Shown: positions 32,559-42,170, counted from the stretch's first letter. The stretch: 64,000 bases of DNA from Agrobacterium tumefaciens (GCA_025559845.1 CP048471.1:337477-401476); one strand, 5' to 3'. Notes: a model not told the origin generated them from the letters alone. Translations and numbers: made by a program.

Positions 32559-33374
32559 TCATTTGATCTGGATGTGAATATGATCGTCATGGCGGGCAGC
32601 GCGGCATCCTTGAAACCGAATTACGTTATTGGTCACCCCAAGTGAGTTTCTGAGGTGCGGCTCAATAAGAACTTTTTCCAAGCCGAATTTTTCAACGCCC
32701 TTCGTTGCGAGCCAATTAAGGCTGTATGCCATGCGCCGTTCCTCAAGCGGATAAGACGGAAACAGAAACTGCAACCAATCGAGATTCCAGCGCATCGTAA
32801 CAATGTCATTTCTATCCTGGCAGGGTTGCTCTCCATTTTGAGGCGGCTGTTCAAACGCGAAGTAACCAATCGGCGATCTTGTGACGCGATCCATGAACTG
32901 GCCTTCAGCATTTTTGTAATAGAAGGCAATATCGAGTTTGCGCCCATCGGAATGGGACAGGTGTGGCAGCATCGGAAAACCGTCCAGGAACGGAAAATTG
33001 CCATCCAGAACCAAAGTAGTCGTTCCCGGAAACGCATCCGCCACGTCATCAGCCAACGTCGTAACGAGGTCAAGCATCGTCGGCCTCACGTAGTTTCGGT
33101 TTAGAACACAATAGATTACCGATTGGACGGCAAAGCTATGGTTCTTCTGTCCCATGCAGGGAATAGGGACGCGGCCGAAGACGGGAGCGATCACAGTCGC
33201 TGAAGCGGTAGCAGCAAAGTAGATCACCACAAAAACGGCACCCTTCACCAACCCGTGCCGGATCTGCATTTTTGATGCTACGAACACCGATAGCAGATAG
33301 GCCAGACCACCTATCTGGGTCAAAGCTGTGAGCATGATGAATATGATGAATTGGCAGATCCGTTGAACTAGCAT
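32559..33374 (-). CDS. Membrane-anchored LAS-type (D-Ala-D-Ala metallopeptidase fold) protein
   Basis: A 271-residue protein with two N-terminal membrane segments (ICQFIIFIMLTALTQIGGLAYLLSVFVA and GAVFVVIYFAATASATVIAPVF). A periplasmic domain follows with HLSHSDGRKLDIAFYY (zinc-ligand His and Asp) and, at the C-terminus, HDDHIHIQI (Asp-x-His-x-His). These are the two metal motifs of the LAS peptidases (MepA, VanY, hedgehog fold). It likely cuts peptide stems or crosslinks of murein. It lies between the type I secretion genes and virB1 on the same strand, so it could serve either apparatus. Confidence 0.7.
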   Translation of the reverse strand: MLVQRICQFIIFIMLTALTQIGGLAYLLSVFVASKMQIRHGLVKGAVFVVIYFAATASATVIAPVFGRVPIPCMGQKNHSFAVQSVIYCVLNRNYVRPTMLDLVTTLADDVADAFPGTTTLVLDGNFPFLDGFPMLPHLSHSDGRKLDIAFYYKNAEGQFMDRVTRSPIGYFAFEQPPQNGEQPCQDRNDIVTMRWNLDWLQFLFPSYPLEERRMAYSLNWLATKGVEKFGLEKVLIEPHLRNSLGVTNNVIRFQGCRAARHDDHIHIQIK

Positions 33375-33431
33375 TGCGCTCTCAGCCGTTCGGAGTTCTC
33401 AAATTGGTTTGTTTTCGTTCCTAGTCAGTCG

Positions 33432-34919
33432 CTACCTCTCGGTCATAGCCTCCGACGATATTTGCGCCAGCGGCGAAAATAGGTACTCAAGGATGCGGCG
33501 TTGCCCCGTCTTGATTTCGACAGTGACCGTCATTCCAGGCGCAATCGGCATGTCCTGGCCTTCCACCAGAAGCGCTGTCTCATTCAGCCCAATTGTAATG
33601 GGGAACACGAGGTTCTGGACCCGGGGTACGTTGCCAGTCACGATTGTTGCAGCCGAATTTTGAGCGATTGTTGATTCCATCTGCTGGGCATCCGGCTCTG
33701 GAACTGCATCTGTAGAAATGCGCTTCAGGAAACCTTCGAGAATGCCGAACCGAGTGAACGGATAGGCCTCCACCTTGATAATGGCTGACTGCCCTTCGCT
33801 GACAAATCCAATGTCTTTGTTCGGTAGGAAGGCTTCGATTTCAAGCCGCGCATCGGCGGGAACGATGCGCATCAACTCGGTGTTTGGCGCAATGACCTGG
33901 CCAATCGTGGTTACGGAAGATAGTTGAACAGTACCGTCAATTGGCGAACGGATCGAAAGCAGTTCTCGTCGTTTTCTGATTTTTACGAGCTCTTGCACCA
34001 GTTCATCGACGCGGTGCTCGGCGTCGACTTTTCGTGTCGCATGGTCGGCGGCAGCTGTGTCGAGAAGCTTGTTCGCTTCGACAACTGATGCATCAAATGC
34101 CGCTGACGAAATTCTGTGTTGTGCCTGTCGCTCAATCAAGACCAACAGAGCTTCCTGATGCTGTTGCACTGCGTCGATCACCTCAGCTCGGGATCCCGAC
34201 GCCTGTTGAACAAGTTTCGAGCGCATTACGACCCTTTCGTTGAGCGTTTCAACGAGTGCCACCTGGGCTTTGGTTGTCTGTACAGACCCATCTAACTCCG
34301 CTTTACGCTGGGCCCGTTGCGCTAGCAGACTATCCAGTGACGTTGCGATTGCACGCATCTCGGCTTTGTAAAGAGCTTGCTCGCGTTCACGCACAGCGGT
34401 CGGAATGCTTGGTGCAAAGACGAGGGCAGGGGTGATCGATGCGGCTGCCCGATCTCCTTTTGCTCGCGTTTTATATCTGTTGATATTCGCCAACACCGTT
34501 GTGCGGCGAACGATCTCGCCTTGCAACGCATGCAACATCCCCGTCTTTGCCCGCTCATCGGCCGCAAGCTCGGTATCATCAAGTTCAACGAGAATATCGC
34601 CGGCCTTTACATCAGATCCATTCGTGGCCGCGACGGATTTTGTTTTGCCGCTCTCAAGAGATTGGATGATTTTGACACGACCGACCGGCTGGATTTTTCC
34701 CTGAGCTGTGGCGACAATATCGAATTTTCCCAACCAGCCCCACATCAGAGCCATCGTGGCGAGCAGGCATATGAACCACAGCATTGCGAGCCTGACTGGC
34801 GAGGCGGGACTTTCGAGAATTTCGAGAGCTGCTGGCAAGAATTCCATATCTGCCCGCTGTCCAGCGCCGGTTTTGATCGTTCCACGAAAGCCACGTCTGG
34901 TCTGCGCTTTTGGCGTCAT
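33432..34919 (-). CDS. HlyD-family membrane fusion protein of a type I secretion system
   Basis: A 495-residue adaptor: one membrane helix (LAMLWFICLLATMALMWGWLG), a lipoyl-like half (VKIIQSLESGKTKSVAATNGSDVKAGDILVELDD), a long coiled coil, the second half (RSPIDGTVQLSSVTTIGQVIAPNTELMRIVP) and the C-terminal beta domain ending ALLVEGQDMPIAPGMTVTVEIKTGQRRILEYLFSPL. It links the inner-membrane ABC exporter to a TolC-type pore, which is not encoded here. It overlaps the ABC gene by four bases. Confidence 0.92.
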   Translation of the reverse strand: MTPKAQTRRGFRGTIKTGAGQRADMEFLPAALEILESPASPVRLAMLWFICLLATMALMWGWLGKFDIVATAQGKIQPVGRVKIIQSLESGKTKSVAATNGSDVKAGDILVELDDTELAADERAKTGMLHALQGEIVRRTTVLANINRYKTRAKGDRAAASITPALVFAPSIPTAVREREQALYKAEMRAIATSLDSLLAQRAQRKAELDGSVQTTKAQVALVETLNERVVMRSKLVQQASGSRAEVIDAVQQHQEALLVLIERQAQHRISSAAFDASVVEANKLLDTAAADHATRKVDAEHRVDELVQELVKIRKRRELLSIRSPIDGTVQLSSVTTIGQVIAPNTELMRIVPADARLEIEAFLPNKDIGFVSEGQSAIIKVEAYPFTRFGILEGFLKRISTDAVPEPDAQQMESTIAQNSAATIVTGNVPRVQNLVFPITIGLNETALLVEGQDMPIAPGMTVTVEIKTGQRRILEYLFSPLAQISSEAMTER

Positions 34920-37120
34920 GCTGCATTGCCTCCGCTTTGGAGGTTCCAGAGGTGGGCGTAAAGGCCATTGGCTCTCTCCAGCAACTGATCATGCGAACCT
35001 TGCTCGACGATCAAGCCGTCTTTCATGCCAATGATGCGATTGCAGTACCGAACCGTGGCAAGGCGGTGGGCGATGATAATGACGGTACGCCCTCTGACAA
35101 TCTCACGCATGTTATCAAGGATAAGGCGCTCGCTCTCATAGTCTAGCGCACTGGTCGCCTCATCAAGGATCAGGATCGGCGGATTGGTTGCGAGAGCACG
35201 GGCAAGGGCAAGACGCTGGCGTTGGCCACCGGACAGATTGGCTCCACGCTCCTCAATCATCGTGTCATATCCACGCGGAAGCTTGCTGATGAACTCGTCG
35301 GCTCCAGACATGCGCGCCATTGTCATCACCGCATCACGCGCCATCGTTGGATCACTGAATGCGATATTCTCATGGACTGTCCGATTGAACAGCATGTTTT
35401 CCTGGAGAACCACACCGATGTGGCTTCGCAGCCAGGCCGGATCGGACTGCGCGATATCCTGCCCATCCAGGAAAACCTGCCCACTATCAGGAAGATAGAA
35501 GCGCTGGATCAGCTTGGTGAGGGTAGATTTTCCCGAACCGGAAGGTCCGACGATACCGATGACTTCGCCAGGCCGGATCGCGATATTGATGTTGCTGAGG
35601 ATATTTGGCGAGCCCTGGCAATAGCGGAAATTGACGTCTTTGAATTCGAGCGCACCACGCGGCGCCGGCTTAATAACAGGCGTAGCGGGTCTCGGCTCCT
35701 CGGGCGCGTTGAGAATATCGGCTAGCCTCGAAACTGAGATCTGAACCTGCTGAAAATCCTGCCAGAGTTGCGAAAGCCGAAGGATCGGCTGGGAAACTTG
35801 ACTGGCAATCATGTTGAACGCGACAAGCCCCCCGACTGTGAGCTCTCCGCTAATGACCGCCTGCGCACCGAACAGAAGAAGAGCAGCGCTGGTGACCTTA
35901 CTGACATATTGGATAGCATTCTGTCCCTTGGCAGCCAGCATCGTTGCCGCGAATGACGATCGTACGTACGCAGCTAAGCGCTCTTCCCATTGGGACGAAA
36001 CAACGGGCTCCACCGCCGATGCCTTGAGGGTCTGGATTCCAACAACGGTTTCGACCAGCAACTGCTGACTATAAGCGCCCCGGTCGAATTTCTCGTCGAT
36101 CCGCTCTTTGAGAAATGGCCGGATAAGAACGCCGATCGCGATGTAGAAAGGGATAGAAGCCACAACGATCCATGCGAGCTTCGATGAGTAACAGAAAAGG
36201 ACGAAGATGAAGACGACGGTAAAAATAAGATCCAGGCCAGAAAAAAGACCTTGCCCGGTCAGGAAATTGCGGATCGTTTCGAGTTCGCGAATACGCGCCA
36301 CGGTTTGGCCGGCAGCCCGTGTCTCAAAGTAGCTCAGCGGCAGCCTCATCATGTGCCGGAAAAGTCGCTGTCCTAGTTCTACGTCGATACGGTTTGTCGT
36401 GTGTGAAAGCGCATATGTTCGCAAATATTGAAGCACGACATCAAACAGGCCGATCGCTGCGAGACCGACAACCAAGACAATCAGGGTGGAGTAACTGCGA
36501 TGGGCAAGGACCTTGTCGACCACCACTTGAAAAAACAATGGAGTGACCAGCGCAAACAGCTGGACGAAGAGCGACGCAATCAGCACGTGCCCGAAAGCTT
36601 TTCTGTATCTGAACAGAGATGGCAAAAACCAGCGGAAACCGAACGGGGCTGAAGAAGCACCAGGACCAGCAAACCGGCGTTGCACAAGAATGAATGTTCC
36701 GTTGCTTGCCTCGAGCAACTTTTCGGCAGGAATTTCCGTTGCACTCAACTCTACAGGGTCGGCAACGCGGCATATTCCGGCCTTTGTGACATTGCCAAGC
36801 ACCGCGAACTTTCCGCACGGAAAACACACCATGGCGGGAAGGGGGAGTCTTTCCAAACGCTTCACACCATTGATCTTGACGGTGCGTGATTTGAGACCAA
36901 TGGATTTTGCCGCGCGATGCAGGTCATCCAACGATGAATGAACTCGAAGCGCCAATTCTCTCGAGATCATGCGTGGCTGTGCAGAAATCCGATAGTGTGC
37001 GGCGATAGCACAGAGTGCGTTGAGGCCGCTATCGACCGCTTCACTGGCACCCTGTTTTTTGTTATCCGCCGCCCCGGCCTGGTCTGCACTCAGTATTGCA
37101 TCCATCTGTTTTACGATCAC
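34916..37120 (-). CDS. HlyB-type ABC exporter with a degenerate peptidase-like domain
   Basis: A 734-residue type I secretion ATPase. The N-terminal 150 residues resemble the C39 domain (GLNALCAIAAHYRIS, LRVHSSLDDLHRAAKSIGLKSR) but lack the usual QxxxxCG active-site opening, as in HlyB, so they should bind and not cut the substrate. Then follow an exporter membrane domain (FGHVLIASLFVQLFALVTPLFFQVVVDKVL) and the nucleotide-binding domain with GIVGPSGSGKST, LSGGQRQRLALARAL and ILDEATSALD. It exports unfolded RTX-type proteins; the likely cargo is encoded just upstream (37244-40111). Confidence 0.93.
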   Translation of the reverse strand: MIVKQMDAILSADQAGAADNKKQGASEAVDSGLNALCAIAAHYRISAQPRMISRELALRVHSSLDDLHRAAKSIGLKSRTVKINGVKRLERLPLPAMVCFPCGKFAVLGNVTKAGICRVADPVELSATEIPAEKLLEASNGTFILVQRRFAGPGASSAPFGFRWFLPSLFRYRKAFGHVLIASLFVQLFALVTPLFFQVVVDKVLAHRSYSTLIVLVVGLAAIGLFDVVLQYLRTYALSHTTNRIDVELGQRLFRHMMRLPLSYFETRAAGQTVARIRELETIRNFLTGQGLFSGLDLIFTVVFIFVLFCYSSKLAWIVVASIPFYIAIGVLIRPFLKERIDEKFDRGAYSQQLLVETVVGIQTLKASAVEPVVSSQWEERLAAYVRSSFAATMLAAKGQNAIQYVSKVTSAALLLFGAQAVISGELTVGGLVAFNMIASQVSQPILRLSQLWQDFQQVQISVSRLADILNAPEEPRPATPVIKPAPRGALEFKDVNFRYCQGSPNILSNINIAIRPGEVIGIVGPSGSGKSTLTKLIQRFYLPDSGQVFLDGQDIAQSDPAWLRSHIGVVLQENMLFNRTVHENIAFSDPTMARDAVMTMARMSGADEFISKLPRGYDTMIEERGANLSGGQRQRLALARALATNPPILILDEATSALDYESERLILDNMREIVRGRTVIIIAHRLATVRYCNRIIGMKDGLIVEQGSHDQLLERANGLYAHLWNLQSGGNAA

Positions 37121-37243
37121 CTAAACAGCACGAAACAGGGCACACGTAGTCGCCATTCCGAGGCTTGCGTCTGATAAAAAAGGGAGAAGCGTAGAGGAGG
37201 GCGGCCACACCCGGGCCACCCTCGACTGGAGTTTTGGTTTTCT

Positions 37244-40111
37244 CTACCCGAACGCCGATGGCCGGTATGCCAGCGTGACGTCTCCAATCAGTAGGGACGA
37301 TCCATCGGTCTTTTGCGCCGTGCCGGTGCCGGTGATCGCCGACCCATCGGCAAATACCTTCGAGCCATCCGGGGACGGGATGAGATTGATGAGCTTGATC
37401 CCGAGATCATCCAATGTTTGGAGTTCACTGTCCTCAGCCACACCATTCTGGTTCGCGTCCTGCCAGATCCGGAATTCGCTCCAGCGAGCATCGCGGTTAT
37501 CGAGCACGTTGTCTTTGTTGGTGTCGAAGGCAAAACGCAGGCCCTCAAGATCCGTGACAGGACGTCCCGTGTCGTCGATTCCCAGAGCCTTCAGTTCTGC
37601 CTGACGTTCATCCTCGGTTTTCCAAAGCGCAAACGCAATCTCGGGAGCCTGATTGATTTGCTTGTCAGGTCCGGCAGTACCATCTGCGGCGAGATCAATG
37701 GCAAGGAGGCCGTCGTCAGGTCCAACCCAGGCTGTCGGATCCTGAGTGCCATCACCGTTCCAGTCAAATGCCGGACCGATGCTGGCAGCTTCGGCAGCCT
37801 CGGTACCACCGCCGGGATGGTGATCCCGTACTGATGCGATCGATTTTGCATCATCTGCAAGCGGACGAATATCGAGGCCGTTGTCGTTGTTGAGGTCGAG
37901 CACAACGGGCACGCCGAACCACGTACGGCTGGGCGGCAGCGAAGGCCGATGCGCTGGAGTGGGCGCACCGGGAGCGGGGCGCCGGCCACCCCCCGAACCA
38001 GGGATCCGGATTGAGGCCATCTCCCGCTGCAGGCGGTCGGCTTCAGCCTGTCTGCGCGCCTGATCAGCCGCAGCCTGGCGCCTGCGCTCCTCAGCCTCAC
38101 GCCGGGACTGCTCCTGCATTTGCCGCTGACGCTCCTGTGCGTCGCGCAGGTTCTGTTCGCGTTGCCGCCTTGCCTCGTCAGCACGCCGGCGCTGTTCGTC
38201 GGCGGCCTGTTGTGCCGCTTCGGCAGCCGCCTTTGCGGCGGCCTCTTGAGCGGCCCGCTCAGCCTTAAGACGGTCCGTCTCCGCCTTGGTGTCCGCTTGT
38301 TTGTCTGGTGCGTCGTTATCAACATACGGCACGCCTGGCACGTCGTCTTCAGGTGGTTCCGCGTCTATGCAAATGGGTGAGAGAAGCGTAGATCCATCAG
38401 CGAGCGATGCTGCGCCTGGCACGCCAGAGCATTGATTGTTTGGCTGAGTGGCTGGTATCTCTGCTTTGTGGTCAGTCTTCTTTTCCAGTCCAATTAACGG
38501 ACCTTGTTTATCCATGAAACCGCCGCGATCAGAGCCCAGCGTTCCTGGGGGTATACCCACCTTTGGTCGACCGCGACCGGGCTGTCCGGGCACTGGCTGT
38601 TCGGCATCACCTTTTTCCGCCGGCTTATCCTCATCAGCGAAGATCGTCTCACTGGCCACCATGTCGTTGAAGGTGCCCTGGTTGTACATTACCTCGAAAG
38701 CAACATCTTGGAGCTTCTTCAAAAGCGCTTCTTGGTCTGCGTCTCTTTTTGCCTGGTCCGCCTGCGCCTGTAGGCGACGCTCCTCCGCCTCCTGCTGTTT
38801 TTTTGTCACCTTCTCCTGAGCAGGGGTGCCACCGAGTAGGGAGCCCAAGCCACCCAAAATCCCGCCCGTCAATGACCCGACACCATCCAAAAGCGACCCT
38901 ACCACATGGAGGAGGTTCGGCCCTTGAGTATCCTGCGTCTTTGTATCGAAGTTTGCAGCCGTCGATGACAATCGCTGGGATGCATCGCCTTGATTAGACA
39001 CTTCCGCGTTCCGCTGCTGCTCTGCCCACTCTTGGCCTCTCTTGGCGTCTCCAACTGCCGCCTCAGTCTGTTTTACCTCTGCCTCAGCTTGTGCGAGCGG
39101 GGCTTCCTGCTTCTGGCGGTCAGCCTTAGAATCGAATGTGATATTTCCTGAGGCGTCGTGGCGCTGCTCTCGCACCACCTCGCCCTGCAGATTGAATGTC
39201 GAAGTTGTGCGCGATTTATCTGCAAGGAAGTTAACTTCGGAAATTCGGCGTCGTTGTGAATCCTCGTAAACTAACTTATCTTGTCTGCTTCCGTCCGGCA
39301 CAAAAGTGAACGCCTTTCGAGTTCCATCCGCGTATTCGACAGTGATCGTGCCACCTTGAGCCGAGACGATTTCTTTAAAGCTCGGAGCATGAGCCGGCTT
39401 TATGCCCACCATCTCGTTGAATGCATCGCCGATGGTTTCGGCGATCCGCCGGGCAGTTTGACCTAACGAAACCCATTGGTCGGAATTTTCCGGAGAAGGT
39501 GTAGCTCCAGGATTATGCAGCCCGTTGTGAGAGCCTGGTGCACTACGCGAGACACCGGTGTCATCCACCTGCTTGAGGGGAGGAAGCCCCGCGTCCTTTA
39601 TCACCTCATCAACGATGCTGTTGCTGTTCTGGGTCAGAGGGCGATATTCGTAGTTTTTCTCGAGATGTTTTGCCATTGCATCTCGCATCCCCTTAAAGGT
39701 CTGGCTCAAATCCTCGCCAATGGCGATGGTTTCTTCTGGGAGGCCGGCGTAGGGATCAGTGTCGAGGTTGCCAACATTTTCCGGAAGAATTGCGTCCGGA
39801 GCTTGCATTTGTAATCGCCCGAATTCGGAATCGCTTCTGTTTCTGCCAGTCGACAGCAATTCCTCATTCAGAAACCGCAAAGCCTTGCCGAAGGATTGAC
39901 TGCTGCGATGTTCTGGAACACCTTCGATGACAAAACGCTGACCGGTTTTATCGATGTAGTTGATCGCCTTGTGGTGACCAAGGATGAGTTTTTCTCCAAA
40001 CAACTGTTCGGATCTGGGGGATGCTGTCGCGTTTGAATAGGTTACGAAAATGCGCTCTTTCGACGGCCCCTGTTTTGGAGCGTCTTCCTGCGGCAAGGTT
40101 TCCTGCGCCAT
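37244..40111 (-). CDS. Large EF-hand/RTX-like protein, candidate type I secretion substrate
   Basis: A 955-residue acidic protein without signal peptide. The first 450 residues are unrecognised, with a repeat-like stretch (ITVEYADGTRKAFTF, DASGNITFDSK). A Gly-rich hydrophobic segment (VVGSLLDGVGSLTGGILGGLGSLLGG) and a long charged Ala/Gln/Arg coiled coil follow. From about residue 730 comes the Ca-binding module of RTX-type exported proteins: DLNNDNGLD, FDWNGDGTQD with AWVGPDDGLLAIDL, FDTNKDNVLDNRDARWSEFRIWQDANQNG, and SELQTLDDLGI. The uncleaved C-terminus should hold the secretion signal. The gene lies directly upstream of the HlyB/HlyD genes. The hydrophobic Gly segment could insert in membranes; toxin, adhesin or biofilm roles are open. 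Confidence 0.75.
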   Translation of the reverse strand: MAQETLPQEDAPKQGPSKERIFVTYSNATASPRSEQLFGEKLILGHHKAINYIDKTGQRFVIEGVPEHRSSQSFGKALRFLNEELLSTGRNRSDSEFGRLQMQAPDAILPENVGNLDTDPYAGLPEETIAIGEDLSQTFKGMRDAMAKHLEKNYEYRPLTQNSNSIVDEVIKDAGLPPLKQVDDTGVSRSAPGSHNGLHNPGATPSPENSDQWVSLGQTARRIAETIGDAFNEMVGIKPAHAPSFKEIVSAQGGTITVEYADGTRKAFTFVPDGSRQDKLVYEDSQRRRISEVNFLADKSRTTSTFNLQGEVVREQRHDASGNITFDSKADRQKQEAPLAQAEAEVKQTEAAVGDAKRGQEWAEQQRNAEVSNQGDASQRLSSTAANFDTKTQDTQGPNLLHVVGSLLDGVGSLTGGILGGLGSLLGGTPAQEKVTKKQQEAEERRLQAQADQAKRDADQEALLKKLQDVAFEVMYNQGTFNDMVASETIFADEDKPAEKGDAEQPVPGQPGRGRPKVGIPPGTLGSDRGGFMDKQGPLIGLEKKTDHKAEIPATQPNNQCSGVPGAASLADGSTLLSPICIDAEPPEDDVPGVPYVDNDAPDKQADTKAETDRLKAERAAQEAAAKAAAEAAQQAADEQRRRADEARRQREQNLRDAQERQRQMQEQSRREAEERRRQAAADQARRQAEADRLQREMASIRIPGSGGGRRPAPGAPTPAHRPSLPPSRTWFGVPVVLDLNNDNGLDIRPLADDAKSIASVRDHHPGGGTEAAEAASIGPAFDWNGDGTQDPTAWVGPDDGLLAIDLAADGTAGPDKQINQAPEIAFALWKTEDERQAELKALGIDDTGRPVTDLEGLRFAFDTNKDNVLDNRDARWSEFRIWQDANQNGVAEDSELQTLDDLGIKLINLIPSPDGSKVFADGSAITGTGTAQKTDGSSLLIGDVTLAYRPSAFG

Positions 40112-40156
40112 GCTATTACCCTTCCATCATGTGTGATTGATTGAGGCCAAGAAATT

Positions 40157-40696
40157 CTACTTGTCGCGCCGTCCCCACTGCCCATCGACGATACCGCGAT
40201 CAAAATCGAGACGCACATGGGCATCCTCTTTCGGGTAGTACATGCCCGTGAAAAGCTTGTTGCCTTTTTCAGCCCAGGTGAAATGGGATTTGGCCCCTTG
40301 AGGGTGCTCAAAAACGACGACGTAGGTACGCGCACCTTGATCGGAACTGCTTAACGCATAAAATTTCTTGAAGTACGTCGATCCCCTCGCCATGTTCTCG
40401 AACGTCTCCGGGCTGCAGGCAAAGGGCAAATGATCGCGGTAGAATGGCTGCAGGTCAGACACGCTGCCCTCTGGACTTTCCTCAAACCGCTTTTCCATAT
40501 GAGCAAGGATTGCCGAAAAGCGTACAGCGCAATTGGATTCGTTACTGTCTTTCGTTTGTGGCTGAGCCATGCCACCAGCCCCGGCGCTACCGGTTGCCTG
40601 GTCTTCCGGGAGGCCGCTTCCCGCGGTGACTGCATAGGATTGCGGCAACACCAATGATCCGAGGAAGAGTCCAAAAATTCCAACTGCGAATTTCAT
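40157..40696 (-). CDS. Small exported protein upstream of the type I substrate
   Basis: A 179-residue protein with signal peptide (FAVGIFGLFLGSLVLPQSYA), a low-complexity linker (Gly/Ala/Gln) and a compact alpha/beta part with two cysteines (NCAVRFSAIL, LPFACSPETF) ending DFDRGIVDGQWGRRDK. TTTGGGGGTGTT precedes the ATG at 40696. No family recognised. It lies 45 bases before the large exported protein on the same strand, so it may be a periplasmic partner or protective factor for it. Confidence 0.6.
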   Translation of the reverse strand: MKFAVGIFGLFLGSLVLPQSYAVTAGSGLPEDQATGSAGAGGMAQPQTKDSNESNCAVRFSAILAHMEKRFEESPEGSVSDLQPFYRDHLPFACSPETFENMARGSTYFKKFYALSSSDQGARTYVVVFEHPQGAKSHFTWAEKGNKLFTGMYYPKEDAHVRLDFDRGIVDGQWGRRDK

Positions 40697-40800
40697 AACA
40701 CCCCCAAATGGATGCCAATTCGGCAACCGCACCCGTTTATGCGAAATATGTGGTATATATTCGATGGATTAATACTTGGCAAGATGGTCGCCATGCCGCG

Positions 40801-41061
40801 ATGGAACATCGTGCACGCATCGGATGGAATCTCAGGAAGGTCAGGGCTTCCAAAGGCGTTACGCAAGAGAACCTTGCTGTGGACGCTGGCGTTGATCGAA
40901 CGACGATAAGCGGCATTGAAAGAGGCGAGTTCAACGCCTCTGTTGATCTTCTCGCTCGCCTCGCCGAAGCGCTCGCTATCGATATTTCTGTTTTCTTCGA
41001 AGTGCCTGTTGAGGCTGCACCTCCGGAACCGCTGAAAGCGGGTCGCAAACGCGGCCGGTAA
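40801..41061 (+). CDS. XRE-family regulator (tandem copy 1)
   Basis: An 86-residue helix-turn-helix protein: IGWNLRKVRASKGVTQENLAVDAGVDRTTISGIERGEFNASVDLLARLAEALAIDISVFFE, then PPEPLKAGRKRGR. The second tandem copy (41084-41344) has the same length and the same end (PPKPLRAGRKPKAG), so they arose by duplication. The frame is open to 40708, but the conserved part starts at the ATG at 40801. It diverges from the type I secretion operon and may control it. Confidence 0.8.
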   Translation: MEHRARIGWNLRKVRASKGVTQENLAVDAGVDRTTISGIERGEFNASVDLLARLAEALAIDISVFFEVPVEAAPPEPLKAGRKRGR

Positions 41062-41083
41062 CTCGGAACACCGGTGGTTATGG

Positions 41084-41344
41084 ATGTTCGCAACAATCGG
41101 ATGGAACTTACGGCGCCTCCGCGTCGACAAAGGACTCTCACAAGAGCGGCTAGCGCTAAAAGCTGGCACCGACCGGTCATATTTGGGGCGGGTCGAACGA
41201 GGTGTGGAAAACGTCACTATTTCGACGTTAGACGCTATATCCCTTACACTCAGCGTGCATGTAGCCGAACTTTTTGCGGCTGTTGACGATAAGTCAGCAC
41301 CACCCAAGCCTTTAAGGGCAGGGCGAAAGCCGAAGGCTGGGTGA
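41084..41344 (+). CDS. XRE-family regulator (tandem copy 2)
   Basis: An 86-residue protein matching copy 1 in length and layout: IGWNLRRLRVDKGLSQERLALKAGTDRSYLGRVERGVENVTISTLDAISLTLSVHVAELF. Recognition-helix residues differ (TDRSYLGRVERG against VDRTTISGIERG), so the copies probably read different operators or form a heterodimer. It follows copy 1 after 22 bases. Confidence 0.8.
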   Translation: MFATIGWNLRRLRVDKGLSQERLALKAGTDRSYLGRVERGVENVTISTLDAISLTLSVHVAELFAAVDDKSAPPKPLRAGRKPKAG

Positions 41345-41590
41345 CATCTCGCAATTGATGTCGCCATGCTCAATACTCATCCGCCCGAATGATGGTGATT
41401 ACTCGGCAGGTCACATCATTATCCCTTAGGTCTGATAAGCCGAATTGCTGGTCGAGGTCATAAAAGTCGATCTTCCAAGAGAACATTGGTACTCCCGTTT
41501 CAAACTGTCGGCTGCAGTATAACCGATTTTGGGGTATCCGAAAATAGGTTTTAATGGGGATGGCATCTTTCTTTTTGATAGGCGCCTAAC

Positions 41591-41830
41591 TTGTCCTCTT
41601 TCGCACCAGAGATTTATCGGCGGATTATCGCGCAGCTAATTGCCGCGAGAAAGGATGCTGGCCTCACACAGGCCGATATCGGACAACGTATTGGCCAGCG
41701 TCAAACGGTCATCTCGAAGATCGAAACAGCCGAACGAAGGATAGATGTTGCGGAGTTTATAGAACTCTCCAAAGCAATCGGCCTAGATCCTGTGGATGTC
41801 GTTCGAGAGATAGCGAGAGCAAAACCCTGA
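41591..41830 (+). CDS. Short XRE-family regulator
   Basis: A 79-residue protein, essentially one helix-turn-helix domain: IIAQLIAARKDAGLTQADIGQRIGQRQTVISKIETAERRIDVAEFIELSKAIGLDP. The only in-frame start before the domain is TTG at 41591, without a clear ribosome binding site. Its last 30 codons recur as an inverted, damaged copy at 42961-43057. Regulator family clear; target unknown. Confidence 0.7.
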   Translation: MSSFAPEIYRRIIAQLIAARKDAGLTQADIGQRIGQRQTVISKIETAERRIDVAEFIELSKAIGLDPVDVVREIARAKP

Positions 41831-41838
41831 CTTCGGCG
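41741..41838 (+). repeat. Left arm of an inverted duplication (end of the short XRE gene)
   Basis: From the XRE gene codons around DVAEFIELSKAIGLDP through its stop to CTTCGGCG, this stretch recurs in reverse orientation at 42961-43057 with about nine in ten bases equal. The arms enclose about 1.1 kb with the stress-protein gene. Borders are judged by eye. Confidence 0.75.
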
Positions 41839-42145
41839 CAGTCCGCGCTCGAGCCTGACCGGCGAATTACGATCCGGGATTAGCGGAGGCGCACGTGTCA
41901 CCAACGACCGTAGCTCCTGCCGCTTTCATTAATCGATGCAATGCCGCTAGCCGAGTTCCGGTAGTCACGTGCACGAAGAGGTGACTCGCACGGAACGGGG
42001 TTGCCCAAAAGAAACTCTTCAAGCGTCTCTCCAGCAAACGGATGGGTCCTTTCTTAGCGCACGGCAGCATATGCGCCCAAGCGCTTCGTCGATCGTGTAA
42101 TGGAAATTGCCTGTTTTGGCACGATCTCGAAAGTCCAGTGAGTTG

Positions 42146-42170
42146 GGAACAGAAGCTCTTACGAGGGGTT
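42146..42170 (+). promoter_or_regulatory. Candidate EcfG-type promoter of the stress-protein gene
   Basis: GGAAC at 42146-42150, 16 bases, GGTT at 42167-42170: one mismatch to GGAAC-N16-CGTT. The ATG at 42201 with its ribosome binding site follows 30 bases later, ideal spacing for a short leader. The encoded protein resembles stress-induced proteins, which agrees. Confidence 0.5.

Noticed and set aside
40744..40765. Fourth copy of the AT-rich transfer-operator motif
   Set aside because: The reverse strand reads ATATATACCACATAT, which has an extra base and changed centre compared with the other three; more likely an ordinary AT-rich promoter.
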